Shown: positions 21,784-33,593 of the stretch, piece by piece
How the letters are laid out: every line of letters starts with the position of its first letter
How positions within the stretch are numbered: the first letter of the stretch is position 1
DNA from: Isoetes taiwanensis
Taxonomy: Eukaryota > Streptophyta > Lycopodiopsida > Isoetales > Isoetaceae
NCBI GenBank assembly: GCA_021234155.1
Contig: JAJEKV010000025.1
Location: forward strand, 2,875,339 to 2,939,338
DNA length: 64,000 bases
Direction: 5' to 3'
Made by a program: the position numbers and the translations under genes
The notes under the pieces: generated by a model
Database searches by the model: none
Told to the model about the DNA's origin: nothing
What the model saw: only the letters and a program-made list of their open reading frames with translations

Positions 21784-23030
21784 ATGATGGTGGAATCAAT
21801 CAACGCAAGGCTCACCCAAATGAGGAACCAGATGCACCAGCTGATTCACTGGGCCACCCCATTGATGAACGCCCAAGAATACGCACCTGCACCACCACCT
21901 CCTCCACCACTACCTCAGCAAGGCGTTGAGGAGGTTCCACAACCAGAAGGTGAGGCAATCAGGGAAATGTCAGGGACAGAAAGAGAAAAATGAGAAACCG
22001 AAGGACCCCAACACCATCCAGCTCCAGCACAAAACACTTCTGACAGCCAGGACAGTTCTAGCTCAGAGAGTGAGTCTGATATATCACAGGTAAGAGCCAG
22101 GGCAAAGAAGACAGATGACTATCAGAAGAAAGTGGACAGCGCTATGAGCAATGTATGGAAGACTAGGAAGTTGGGACAGTTTTCAGGGAAAGACAGGTCA
22201 GGTATGGAGGCAGAAGCTTGGCTTGATGAAATGGAGGAGTTTGGCAATTCTTATGGCATGAAGGACAAAGATATAAGGAAGGCTGCTACAACAAACTTAA
22301 TAGGAGCACCCAGAATTTGGTGGAAGGGATACGCGAAGTCCAATAAGCTGAAAAGAAACAATTGCAGATTCAAGATCTTCAGCAGGGCCTTTCGCAAACA
22401 TTATGTGCCAAGATCACATACTAGCAGGCAGATCCAGCAATTCTACAGGTTGAACCAAGGTACCTTGTCAGTAGCCAAGTACACAGAGGAATTCATGCGA
22501 CTCAGGCTCCATGTTCCCGGAATTTCTGAAAGGCAAGCGGTTGACGGATATATTGAGGGATTGAACAACAATATCAAAAGGCTAGTCCGAGCAATCAACC
22601 CAAAGACAGTGGCAGAAGCCGAGGACAAAGCGATAAGTTTAGAAGAAGCACCAGCAACTCCAGGGGAGAAACAGTCGGCCTTCAAGGGTAAATCAACAGG
22701 GCAGTATCAAGGGCAGTACCAGAATAAGCAATCAGCAACTACGCCAACCGGAGGCCAACACCAAAGGAAAGCTCAGGGAAAGTCTTTTGGGGACCGTAAG
22801 CCACAAAGTGGATCAGGGGGCAGTTCGCTCAAGCATCTTCTGTACAGCTTGCCAAAGGAAAAGAGACAGGAGTGCATTGAAAAGAAGTTGTGCTTTAGGT
22901 GCTTCCAGCCAGGGCACTGAACGCACGATTGTCCATTCGTCATGCAGGCAGCTTTGGCAGAACTTGCAGATTGGGATTCACCAACCGAGGGAGACAACGA
23001 AAAAGACGACCAGCAGGAGGCGTAAGATTT
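21784..23030 (+). pseudogene. Element B Gag with zinc knuckle (broken)
   Basis: A plausible ATG at 21784 opens a proline-rich N-terminal part. The retrotransposon Gag core follows from about 22160 (LGQFSGKDRSGMEAEAWLDE, RIWWKGYAKS, FMRLRLHVPGISERQAVDGY). The start of the CCHC knuckle, CFRCFQPGH, is near 22900. Gag forms the virus-like particle and binds RNA. About 65-70% similar to element A by eye. Broken in about two places. Confidence 0.9.
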
Positions 23031-23039
23031 CATAGAGGG

Positions 23040-26000
23040 TGAGTGCCATATTTGTGCAGCTATTGAGTCAGATGATGTTGAAAATCAGTCCACAGTCATT
23101 GCGGCTGAGGGAATCATAGATAGCAGTCCATACCTAGTCTTGATAGATACAGGTAGCTCTCATAACTTTGTCTCTCTTAGGCTGGCTGCCCTAATGAAGA
23201 ATAAAGTCTTGAAGTCTAAGCCAAGGCCAGTTAGCATGGCAAACGGTGCCATTCGCCACATTAAGGGGAGTTCCAAAGGGAGCAAGTGGCCGATGGGGGC
23301 AGAGGTAATGGATATTAGAAAGTATGACCTTATAGTGGGAATGGAGTTCCTAAAGCCGGCTAAAGCGATGATTGACTGCGATCGTAATGAGATCTCCATG
23401 ACTGCACCGGACGGCACCAGATTCATAGTGAAAGGTAAGAAGGTAGCTTCTCCCATGCAGTGTATTTCTTTGAAGCAGCTAAGGAAAAGTATAGAAAGAA
23501 ACAAGGTGGAGTATATTCTGAGGTTAGAGGCAATTGAACCAACTAAAGAGAAAGGAAGTGACCTAAGTGGGAATCAGTTGCCCAAGCCAGCAGCAAGGCT
23601 CGTTAGGGAGTTCAATGATGTATTTTCGGATCAAATCCGCCAGCTACCACCTTATAGGGGTGTAGAGTGTGAAATCACACTAGCTCCAGATGCTAAGCCT
23701 ACCAGTAAGGCACCTTATAGGATGAGCACCCCGGAGTTGATTGAGCTCAAGAAGCAGCTACAGGAATTGCTTGACCTTGGATTTATTAGAGCAAGTGTGT
23801 CTCCCTTTGGAGCACCCATACTCTTCGTGAAGAAGAAGGACGGGAGTTTAAGAATGTGCATAGATTATCGCCAGCTCAACAAGCAGACGATAAAGAATAA
23901 GTATGCCTTGCCAAGGGCAGATGATTTGATGGACCAGCTCCAAGGAGCGAAAGTATTCTCTAAGATTGACTTAAGGTCAGGTTACCATCAAATAAGGATA
24001 AAGGAAGAGGATATCCATAAGACCGCCTTTAGAACGCGGTACGGGCACTTTGAGTTTACAGTAATGCCCTTTGGCTTATCGAATGCCCCGGCAACTTTCA
24101 TGCGCCTCATGAACGACATCTTCAGGGAGTTCTTAGATGAGTTTGTCGTTGCTTTCTTCGACGACATTCTAGTCTACAGCAAGTCCATTGAAGATCATTG
24201 TCAGCATTTGAGAAGAGTGTTGGAAAAGTTGAGACGGCATCGGTTGTATGGGAAGCTCTCCAAATGTCACTTTGCTACCGAAAGAGTGGAGTACTTGGGC
24301 CACGTGATATCAGCGGAAGGGATCTCCACCGACCCCGCAAAGATCGAAGCAATAGTTGATTGGCCAGCTCCAAAGAATGTGGCAGAAGTGAGGAGCTTTC
24401 TAGGTCTGGCAGGATATTATAGGAAGTTCGTAAAGGACTTCACTAAGTGGGCGTCCCCCTTGACAGACCTCACTAAGAGTGTTAAGGTGAAAGATTGGAG
24501 AGCACATTGGCTAGAAAATGTTCAAGCTTCATTTGAAAAGCTTAAGGAAGCCTTAACAACAGCGCCAGTGCTAGTTCTGCCGGATCCAGATAAGGACAAG
24601 CTAGTAGCAACAGATGCAAGTAAGATAGCAACAGGTGGAGTCCTTATACAAGAAGGAAGAGTAGTAGCCTATGATTCCAAGAAGTTGAATGACGCCGAGC
24701 AGCGTTATCCAACTCATGATCAGGAACTTTTAGCTATTGTGAGAGCTCTTCGTATTTGGAGGCATTATTTGCTTGGAAGGAAATTTCAGTTAGATACTGA
24801 TCACCAGAGCCCCCAATACATCTTCACCCAACCACTCCTCAATCTAAAGCAAAGGAAGTGGATGGAATTCCTAGAAGAGTATGATTTTGAGATTGCTTAT
24901 AAGCCGGGTAAGTTGAATGTGGTTGCTGATGCTCTCTTTAGAAGACCCCTTAAGACAAGAACACATTGTAATGCTATATCGACTCTTTCGAGTGCATATG
25001 GCAAGAAAATTGAGGAGACATTACCATTTGATGATGATTTCAAGGAGGTATGGGCAAGCCTCTCTAAGGAGGCTAGAACAGATAAAGAACGGGAAGCCTT
25101 CAAGCATTATAGGAAGGAAGGCAACCTGTTGTACCACAAGGATAAGTTGTGTGTGCCCGAATCGTCAGGAGTAAGGAAGTTAATTCTTCATGACACACAC
25201 AACAACCCAATAGCAGGACATGCGGGGTTTATGAAGACCTACTTCAAGATTCAAAGTAGCTATTTCTGGCGGGGAATGAAGAAACAGATAGCCAGATATA
25301 TTCGAGAGTGCCAGTTGTGCCAGCAGACCAAGGCAGAGCAGCTTCGAATTCCGGGAGCCTTGGAACCCTTACCAGTGCCGAATGCTAAATAGGAAGTGGT
25401 AAGCATGGATTTTATCACAAGAATTCCTAGAACTCTACGAGACAAAAATGCATTAATGGTTGTCGTAGACAAATTATCTAAGATGGCACACTTTGTGCTT
25501 TGCAAAACTACGGACACAGCCTTAGACACTGCCAAGCTATTTGTAAAGGAGATTTTTAGACTCCATGGCATGCCTCGAGAGATAACATCAGACAGAGATT
25601 CCAAGTTCATGAAGTGCATTCTGGCAGGATCTTTTTGCTATGATCCAGACCAAGCTCTCGATGAGCACGGCATACCATCCTCAGAAGGATGGCCAGACGG
25701 AGCGGACGAATCGCATCATCGAATATATGCTTAGAAGTTATGTGTGGAATAAGCAATCCAAGTGGGATGATTACATCCACTTGGTAGAATTCGCCTACAA
25801 TAGTACGAAGCAGGAGTCATCCCAGATGTCTCCCTTCATGATCAATTACGGGTACCAGTGCCTAACCCCGGATACTTGGCACAATCCTGTGTCAAAGGTT
25901 GAAGTATCCCAGCAGATGTTAGGAGATATGCAGCAGCTGGTGGAAGAAGTAAGGGGGTACTTATTAGCAGCAAGAAGTCGACAGAAGAGTGTAGCCGACA

Positions 26001-26284
26001 GGCACAGGACCGTAAGGGAGTTCAAGGTAGGCGATAGCGTGTGGTTGAAGATCAAGGTAAAGCAAGCTAAGCTTCGTATTGGCAATTGCAAGAAGCTTGC
26101 CCCTAGGTGGGCTGGTCCGTTCAAGGTTTTGGAGAGAGTGGGCTCTCAAGCCTACAAGTTGGATCTTCCGGCCCATCTCAAAGTTCACAAGGTCTTCCAC
26201 GTAAGTTTATTAAAAAGGCACAATCCTAACCCTGATGAGGTCTTGGATTCCAACTTTGTTGGAAATGACAGAAGAGCAAGTTGA
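23040..26284 (+). pseudogene. Element B protease-RT-RNase H-integrase (broken)
   Basis: Protease motif [12 protein letters not shown] is at about 23140. RT runs from about 23680 ([20 protein letters not shown]), with the active site [13 protein letters not shown] near 24154. The RNase H domain follows ([20 protein letters not shown] near 24600). The integrase zinc domain ([23 protein letters not shown]) is at about 25190-25345. The integrase core has MDFITRIPRTLR and ITSDRDSKF (25410-25610), and the C-terminal integrase part (KLAPRWAGPFKVLERVGSQA) ends near 26220. Most of it, 23140-25392, is one open frame of 750 codons, so decay is limited. Broken in about three places in all. Confidence 0.93.
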
Positions 26285-26495
26285 AATTGTGCCTGGATTG
26301 CTTCTTGATAAGTCATTCAAGAAGATTAGGAGGTCTCAGTTCCTCCAGTATTTGGTAAAGTGGAAGCACTTGCCCGTGGAAGACGCGACATGGGTATTGA
26401 AGCAGGACTTGGAGAAGCAATACCCAGAGTTTATGAAGGAGTTTGATGGGCGAGTCGTCTCTGACTTGGTCGACCCCGACTCGCCAGGAGGTTAG
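26285..26495 (+). pseudogene. Element B integrase chromodomain
   Basis: The stretch FLQYLVKWKHLPVEDATWVL at about 26340-26400 is a chromodomain of the chromovirus integrase C-terminus, with the conserved YLVKWK and W residues. Chromodomains of this class bind histone H3 methyl-lysine in characterised elements. It is notable here because the same element carries an H3-like tail. Confidence 0.88.
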
Positions 26496-27511
26496 CTTAG
26501 TATGTTTCTTAGTTAGCCTTAACTCTGGCAGATGTATTCTAGCTAGTGGAATACATATGCCAGAATCTTGGAACATGTCGACGATGATGAGATAAGCCTT
26601 TAAGGCATTCTCTAGGCCAACATGCATGACCAATAGGGTCATGCGAGAGAGGAAGTGAGGCATGGTGCGCGATGATGGGACATCGGTCGGATGCTCTCTA
26701 TGCCACGATGCGGGGCTCGCACACCTGGCCATAGGGGGGTCATGGTGAAGGTCAAAGTGATCATGCGTGATGATGGGATCGTGAGACGTTCCCTAGCTTA
26801 AAACCCTTGGGGCATGATGCACTAGGGTACTCGGCACCGGGTAACCAAGTACAAGGTAGCACTTGATCATGGACGATGATGGGATCATCTTAAATGGTCC
26901 TTAAGCTCAAATCCGAAAGGGCCATGATCGAGTGCAAGGTATTAGGTAAGGGGGGTGGTCCCCTAAAACCACAAATTTATTAACTAAGCTAACGTAATAT
27001 GCTACTCGTGCAGGCAAGTGAGAAGCGAGCATCGAGGAGGGGCGCATTACGAGAAGATGGGGAACCATGATTTAGATTTAAATTATGAACCCTAATAACT
27101 CTTATAATAATATTTTGATTTATTATAAGAAGAAGACGAAGAAGAGATTTTAACGTCACGCCACAAGGCAGCGTCCTATCGGACATGTGACACTTTACAA
27201 CACACCCAGATGGGTCCTGCCCCCACCACTTTACATTGCTGAAGCGGGTCCTTCCCGCACCAACTTTACATTGCATGGCCACTTTCACAACGAGGCATTG
27301 AACCCGTAACCTTGGGCATGGCAGTTTAAGGAGTAACCTTGTTAAGGCTATATAATTTTGTATAGATACAAATATAGCCTAAAATTTTGACAATTAACTC
27401 TTAATAGGAAGTTGATCGTTTAAAATTAAATTAAAATTGTATACTTATGTTGTTTTGCAGGGATAGGGTAGGTTCGCCACCTTAGCGCAATGCTGAGGAC
27501 AACATTGTCCT
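26496..27511. other. Element B 3' non-coding region
   Basis: No gene recognised. GATGATGGGA recurs three times (about 26660, 26770, 26875) with related flanks, as in a decayed tandem repeat. Confidence 0.55.
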
Positions 27512-27524
27512 AAGGGGGGGAGAA
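27512..27524 (+). other. Element B polypurine tract
   Basis: AAGGGGGGGAGAA directly before the TGTGACGTTCG of the 3' LTR. Confidence 0.9.
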
Positions 27525-28604
27525 TGTGACGTTCGAGGGGAATATACGCCATGAATATGTATATTCCTGGACCCGTCACTATACAAGTCTACACATGTAG
27601 CCTTGTATACCTTAGAAGTGGCAAGGGGCACATATCTAAATTAATTGTCTAACTTAGATAACCTTAGGATAAGGCCCATTTCCACATGGCCTTATCCTAT
27701 TGGGCAACCGCCACACGACCCATCCTAGTGGTGCCAAGTGGCATCCCATGTGGACCCTCACCTATATTGGCTCAACCCTAACCCTAGACCCCTTTTCCTG
27801 ACTCTAGCACCTGAACACTCATCTACGCACTCGAAACCCCATTTCGAGCATCGTTCGTCGTAGCATAGCCTGGTGCAGCAGCCCCCGAAGTGTGTGCATG
27901 ATCGTGGAGGGAGCACGACTTCGACCACGTCAAGGAGCAATGGAGACACCAGGGATAGGAGGAAGTGCGTCCAGAGCAGGTAGGTGGGGTAGAGTTCATA
28001 GTGGTTCATCTGGAAGTTAGTACTCCAGATGGGTCTGTATGTTGTATCTAGAGTAGAGCCATCCTTGAACCTTTGTTGAACACCTTGAACCTTTGTTGAA
28101 TATCTTGAACCCTAATCAAGGAACCCTAACTGTAAGTTAGATATGTATGATTAGGTTAAGATGTTCTTATGATGTTACCATGATATGATGTGATGTGATG
28201 ATGGCTGATCATGTTGCTCCTCTTGTATTGGGAAGGGGGGTAGAGACCTAGGGCCATATATAGTATGCTCCTAGTGTAGATCCCTTAATTCCTATTAGTT
28301 GCGGCCTGTGCATAGGAACCCACCGGACTATTGAGGCTATGATGTTACTCAGCACTACACAACGGGGCTAGAGGCAATGCGGAGGGAGGATCCCTGCCGA
28401 GTGGGGGCTACGGGGGATCCCATAGTGGGCTAGGCTTATGGTCGGTCACTTCGTGTGGGCCGAGCAACCTTCGTGTCCCCTTCCCGCACCATGGTGATCC
28501 CAGAGTGCGGGATAGACGGAGGGCCCGTGCGGTCGGAGGACCGGGTGGGGGATTTCCTACGGAGTGTACGGCTGCGAGCCGTATATTTAGTAGGGAGCGT
28601 CACA
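27525..28604 (+). repeat. Element B 3' LTR
   Basis: TGTGACGTTCG...GTCACA, 1080 bp, clearly shorter than the roughly 1.64-kb 5' LTR. Where comparable it matches the 5' LTR with about 3% difference. AACCT at 28605-28609 is the target duplication. Confidence 0.93.
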
Positions 28605-28797
28605 AACCTTAGGACACGGCAGAACGACACAGCCTTCCCAGTTAAAACATCAGCGATTCATAACGCATGTGACTGCCAATTTACAGGGAATAATAGGTTT
28701 GGAGCAGTTACCAGTATATCCTAGGTATATTTTAGCATATACCTAGGATATGCCAGAAACCCACATAAGCAAGGGTTTGCCCCCCTAGAGGCAACCC
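28605..28797. repeat. Right half of host repeat interrupted by element B
   Basis: Continues the repeat seen at 2234-2411 and matched by 62612-62907. It contains the palindrome TATCCTAGGTAT...ATACCTAGGATA (28716-28750) and ends with an inverted GGTTTGCCCCC/GGGGCAACC pair. Similarity to the 62.9-kb copy ends there, so this is probably the end of a repeat family. Confidence 0.8.
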
Positions 28798-29281
28798 AAA
28801 AAGAAAAGAAAATAATGTGGTCGCGATCAAGAATGTTATTTTTGTTATGATTTCCTAAGGTGAGGGGAGGTATTCATATGCAAAAACGTATTTTTGTGAT
28901 GTGGGATGTGTTTTGGAACCTAGCTGGCAGTAGAATCCTGAGATCCGGATGGGGTCGGGTTTGGAGGCGGCTGCAGGTGGGTAAAAGCATGCTGTGGTGT
29001 TCCAATTCGGCTGTCCCCCCAAAATGTGGCATTGCATCCACCACTTTTGTGGTATGAAAGTATAATTATGGCACCACTCAAGTGCCGCTATTTAAGAATA
29101 GAGTCCCAATTTGTGGGGGAAATTCTAATTTCAAAAACTAAAATTCAAATTCAAATTCCTATTCTTTGGCCCCTTCCTGTTCTTTGCCTACGTCCTGTTC
29201 TTTGGCTCCCTCCCTGCTGCAAGCTCCAATCCATTGTGGATATGGATGTCAATGAGGTAATCTGTCCACAAACCGGCATTT

Positions 29282-30017
29282 CAGACAGGAGAAAATGAAG
29301 AAGAACCAAGGAACAAGAAATGTTGAAGAAAAGATGCAAGAGGAAAAGAAGAAGAGAAGAAAAATTGGAGCTTGCAGAATTGGCAGAAGGATCTGGTTCA
29401 TCAAGAAGTGCAAGCAGTAAACGCCGTATTGTCCTTAATTTGCTAATGTCTTTCCATAAATAGACCAAAAGAATGGAGGATAGCATGAAGAAAGAAATTT
29501 TACTTGAGTTTTTGAGGGATAAAACATTGGAAAATTCATAGGTGAAGAATTAAAGGATTTGGAAGCCAAGAGCATCGTTATAAGGAGCCTCTAGGACTCC
29601 ATGCAGACTGTCAAACTCTCTATCAGCAATGACTGCCTAGCAGCCAAGAATAGCTGCCTTGCAATGTCTGTTCCACGCCGTGCAGATTCTGAAACAAGTG
29701 ACAAAATCAGCCAGCGAGATCTTGGAAAGGTATTAGGTGTTCACCCAAGAAACCTGCAAAAGGCAAAGAAAAAGAGGGAAGAGATCGATTACAATGGTGG
29801 GAAATGGGTTTCTTATAGGAGGGCTAAAAGATTCGATGCAATTTCAGATGAACATATAGAAAATATTCAAAATTTTTGGATTGAGAACACCAGAGTGTCT
29901 CCTAACACAAAGGATGTTAGAACTAGAAGATTGGAGAAAAATGTAAGAGAAGAACATGCTGCCCACTATCTGGAGGAATCACAGGTTAGCTTATTTCTGT
30001 TATTCATGTTTTCTTAG
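29282..30017 (+). pseudogene. Transposase N-terminal exons (Sola-like guess)
   Basis: A lysine/arginine-rich frame from about 29282 has an internal TAG at about 29461 (FHK, stop, TKRMEDSMKKEILLEF). After a break, a frame from ATG 29601 reads SQRDLGKVLGVHPRNLQKAK (helix-turn-helix-like), then FWIENTRVSPNTKDVRTRRL and EEHAAHYLEESQ. It ends at CACAG/GTTAGC (29984-29985), a likely splice donor. The pattern FW-x(3)-TR-x-SPN-x-KDV is typical of large eukaryotic cut-and-paste transposases of the Sola or DUF7869 kind. The core that should follow is missing. Confidence 0.65.
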
Positions 30018-30386
30018 TTATGGTGCTTAGTGTGGTGGTGCATGTGGTGGTTATTGTGTTGTGAAGTGATTGTAGTGTACTGTATGCAGCATGTGAATTG
30101 TGTGTAGTTGACTCTAGTCTGAAATGCAATATTTAATGTTTGGAATATTAGAACATGACAGAATTGAGTACTCCTTTACTGGGTGTGTGTACAATCTAAA
30201 AATATTTGAGAATGATAGATAACTAACTGATCCTAAGAAGTACAAATTTTTGTTGAATAAGGACAATTTTTTGTCAGATTCAGGCACAGCTCTGTTGGAA
30301 AGTATAATATATTAAAAAAAGGATCTTACAAAATTTGGCTTTCCATTGAAAGCTCTGTACCCGAGAACTAAATTTACATGCATTTC

Positions 30387-30866
30387 CTAAGCAGCAGAAA
30401 ATGCTGGTATGACTGGCTCGAAAACTGGTGCATCCAAAATTATTGTCTTCTGCACTAAAGCATCTAAGCTTTCTGCAGTCATCCCAGAATTTAACAGCAT
30501 AAGGTTTGCCAATGCTTCCCCCTGGTGGTAAGAACGCAACCCTGCCAGTAATTCCCGCTGTTGCAGACTCAGAGCAGACAAGTGACAGAGAACAAATAAA
30601 CCAGCTGACCTTGTAGCAGCATGTAACATAAGGTCATGGACCTTGTCTAAGAGCTCACTTCCTGTCAATCTAACCCCAAGCATAGCCATTGAAGGCCCAG
30701 CATCCAGTCTGTTGTATGCCTTTAGGTTGTATTCGAAATCAGCAAAGAAGGTGGATTTACGCATTTCCACCTTCAGAGATTGGTCACGAGCCTTGTTTAA
30801 CATATGCCGAATGCCCTCCTCGCTCACCCTAGAATAGTCGTAGTGATCTCTGAACATCCCTACCAT
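30387..30866 (-). CDS. Hypothetical protein inside the 8-kb transposon
   Basis: A 159-codon frame from an ATG at 30866; the same frame stays open upstream to about 30930 without an ATG, so it may be the last exon of a longer gene. It is mostly predicted helix (LDKVHDLMLHAATRSAGLFV, LSLQQRELLAGLRSYHQGEA), with no cysteine or histidine cluster and no recognised domain. It sits where the transposase core is expected, but on the opposite strand, so it may be a later insertion or cargo. Confidence 0.45.
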   Translation of the reverse strand: MVGMFRDHYDYSRVSEEGIRHMLNKARDQSLKVEMRKSTFFADFEYNLKAYNRLDAGPSMAMLGVRLTGSELLDKVHDLMLHAATRSAGLFVLCHLSALSLQQRELLAGLRSYHQGEALANLMLLNSGMTAESLDALVQKTIILDAPVFEPVIPAFSAA

Positions 30867-31039
30867 GTTGCCGGAATGAACTTGTTCGATTGAGAATGAA
30901 CCGCCAAAAATCAGACGCAGGAACAGGATTTAGGATCCTTTTCTAATGATTAGAAGAGGAATGTAATTATTATCAGGGTGTACGAATTTCAGAAATGTTT
31001 ATGAGAGCAGGCTAGGCAGATTTTTTATGTCAGACGAAA

Positions 31040-31610
31040 TAGGATAAAAGTGATGTGATGTGATGTGTGGTGTGGTGTCGTGATGGTGTGGTGCGGTGCG
31101 GTGCGGTGTGGTGTGGGGTGCGTTATGTCCATGGTGTCATGCGGGTGTGTGCATGTTAATGTATGAATATGTGTGGATTCAATTTTATTTATTCTCCCCC
31201 CACCCCACCACACCCCATCATCTATCCCACCACCATAGACTGCCACCACATCTTTGCAACCACCACATTACCACCACATGCACCACATTGTCCATTACCA
31301 CCACACTCCACCACACTCCACCATATCCCACACCACACCCCTCCACACCACACACACACCACTACACAGGCCACTACACACACCACTACACACATCACTA
31401 CATACCACACACCACTACACACACTACACACCACCACCACCCCCCCCACCACCACACACCACCACTACCACACCCCACCACCACCACACACCACCACCAC
31501 CACACTCCACCACCACTCCACACTCCACCATTTGGTGTATGGTGTCTGGTGTGTGGTGAATGGTGTGGTGTGTGGTAGGGTGTGGTGTGGTGTGTGGTAA
31601 TGTACACAGC
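31040..31610. repeat. GTGGTG/CACCAC simple repeat with reversals
   Basis: GGTGTGGTG runs (31040-31120) give way to a long CCACCACAC run (31190-31530) and back to GGTGTGGTG (31540-31600), forming large hairpins. Long open frames in it are artefacts of composition. Confidence 0.85.
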
Positions 31611-31640
31611 ATTAAGGTATAGATAGAAAGAAAGCATGGG

Positions 31641-32281
31641 GTGCAGAAAGGATTTTGGACACTAGGCAGATCCATTGTGTACATGCATTCAATCCTGAAT
31701 CTCCATTGCAGTTGCACACGAGGGAACTTTCATGCTTCTGCAGCTACTGCTTGGATGGCATGTGGGACAGTTGTGTGAACAAGCACTATGTTGATGATTG
31801 GAAACTTCAAGCTATTGTACTATCCTCCAATGTGCATGCTGACATTGAGGACCGTAAATCCAGCAGGTCCTTGTTCTCCTCCAATCCCATGATGTTAGCA
31901 GAGGCACTTAGAGTTGGTGATAATTTTGCTGTCATTGCTCCGAAAGGGAATGATGAGGATTCTGAATTTTGGATTCTGATGTGCACAAAACCAAAATGGA
32001 TAGTGGAGAAAGACTTCCAACTCAATGGAACATGGTACCTCGCCGGTGATAGTGTCATAGAAGGTATGTATTACAAGAAGGGCGCAAGATCAACTGTCAG
32101 CTATGATCTTTGCAGTAAAGACGCCTTAGGCATAGTATTTACAACACAGATCTGTGCAATTAGACTTCACATGCCACCAACTAAACGTCAAAACAGGACT
32201 GTATATAGGCTGGATCCTTTAGATGAAAAGAAAATTTTACAGAATTTACCCGAAGTTCTTTCTGATGATGATGAAATGTAA
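31641..32281 (+). pseudogene. Transposase C-terminal exon (Cys-rich)
   Basis: Open from a probable acceptor GTGCAG (about 31640) to TAA at 32279. It reads DTRQIHCVHAF, then HTRELSCFCSYCLDGMWDSC and VNKHYVDDWK: a CFC-x2-C-x6-C cluster followed by YV-x-DW, the pattern found after the catalytic core of the same transposase group. A compact domain (FAVIAPKGNDEDSEFWILMC, LNGTWYLAGDSVIEGMYYKK) and an acidic end (LSDDDEM) follow. The frame is intact, but without the core it cannot move DNA. Confidence 0.65.
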
Positions 32282-32639
32282 AACCATTCTGTAGTTTTCA
32301 GAACTCATGTGAAGTTTTGTGCTTGTGCTGTGAAAATGAGTTTGTCTTGATTTCTTTTGAAGATTTGAATTCTTCTGAACACTTGATTCCTTTGTTTGTG
32401 AGATGAACTGAATATGAATTTTCATTCAAATGAATCGAGGTTACAATAACAATTATGTACATAGATATACAGTGATTTCAAGTACGAGGTGACCCATGCA
32501 CCTACATACTTTCCAATACATATGTTCCTCTTAGTTCCAGCTTTTGTTGCTTCTAATCTTAAAATTTCAAGCATAAATACTCTAACATCAACTAAATCCT
32601 GGTCTGAAATATCCACAACCTGCAGTTAACCATACTTTG
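32282..32639. other. Spacer between convergent transposon genes
   Basis: No coding frame I can support. It probably holds the 3' ends of the + transposase gene and the - protease gene. Confidence 0.4.
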
Positions 32640-33464
32640 TCAATAACAGAGTTTGGTTTGTCTGCTGCATTTGAGTTGACTTACTAGATCAGGCAACAAT
32701 ATATTCACTCCTTTCAAGTACCCCCTCACAAATTTGTGCATAAACGAACATACGGCAGGGCCACATGAATGACCATCGGTTTGAAGAGGCGTTCTGGAAA
32801 TTTTCACAACATCTGAGGTTGTAAAGCTGAAATTATTGTGTCCAAGCAATTCCAGGAACCTGCATTCAAAGTTTGTTGTCATTGTGCCACAACAGCAAAA
32901 TGCAATGAGCAAGTACTAACCTCTCAATAATATGCCTTACGCCATGCAAGCCCGAGCTATCAAAGTGATATATCCCCGGTTTTTATATCTAAATGCGAGA
33001 CGCGTGGTTTACAATCGAAAAACGCCCGGTGATGTCCATCACAAGCAGGCAAAAACATGTACTGGCACTTATCCAGATTCACATGTTTCCTTATTGTTTT
33101 GTAACTATTTGTGTCCTTGGACAATGTCGAGTGAAAAAGAGGGTCAAAGAAATGAAAGGGATGGCTCATTCCTTGGAGCATCAAGTAGTATTCCATGTAT
33201 CTGCAAACATATGCATATGATGGCACAATCCTGATGATCACAAATCAGATGAAAGTATCACCTTGAGAAGAGGAGGATCAATTGATCATTGAACCACTGC
33301 ATATCAGCTTCCAAAATTTTGATGTCGGTGGAGCTAATCACGACAATTTCAGTTCCACTCAGCACCACTTCCAAATGTGTATTTGGCTTTAGATAGACAG
33401 GGACTGCCGAAGCTCTATCATCTCTAGTTCTAAACACACACGAGAATATTTGCTCACAATCCAT
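32640..33464 (-). pseudogene. Ulp1-like (C48) SUMO protease domain, several exons
   Basis: On -, 33464-33258 ends with IKILEADMQWFNDQLILLF, matching the Ulp1 start pattern W-x-N-D. 33241-32960 has CQYMFLPACDGHHRAFFDCK, the region of the catalytic His. 32912-32640 has LQTDGHSCGPAVCSFMHKFV, where Q and C of QTDGHSCG are the oxyanion Gln and the catalytic Cys. The order is right for a C48 peptidase, with intron-like gaps. The usual His-Trp is changed to His-His-Arg. Ulp1 proteases remove SUMO from proteins, and several plant transposon groups carry one. Whether the exons still splice into a full domain is not clear. Confidence 0.72.
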
Positions 33465-33593
33465 TCAAATATCTTAAATTGAGAAAGTACAACACATATC
33501 ATAGAAATTTTTTTACTTATATTGACTTTAAAAGAGTTTTACAAGATTCATTTATGAAAATACTTGTCGGTTCCACATTTGATGTTCCTTCAC

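Larger units (their letters stand above)
2412..28604 (+). mobile_element. Element B: Ty3/Gypsy chromovirus carrying a histone H3-derived gene
   Basis: An LTR retrotransposon of about 12.8 kb once nested element A (3741-17097) is subtracted. LTRs begin TGTGAC and end GTCACA; the 5-bp duplication AACCT flanks it. The primer site TGGTATCAGAGC (17419-17430, initiator tRNA-Met type) follows the 5' LTR, and a purine tract (27512-27524) precedes the 3' LTR. Order: H3-derived gene, unrecognised conserved gene, Gag, protease, RT, RNase H, integrase, chromodomain. A terminal chromodomain defines chromoviruses. Sampled LTR segments differ by roughly 3%, so it is older than A, as the nesting requires. 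Coding regions are broken at several points. The extra genes ahead of gag are unusual for the family. Confidence 0.95.

Noticed and set aside
30387-30866. Missing transposase core
   Set aside because: It is on the opposite strand and lacks the acidic motifs of a transposase.
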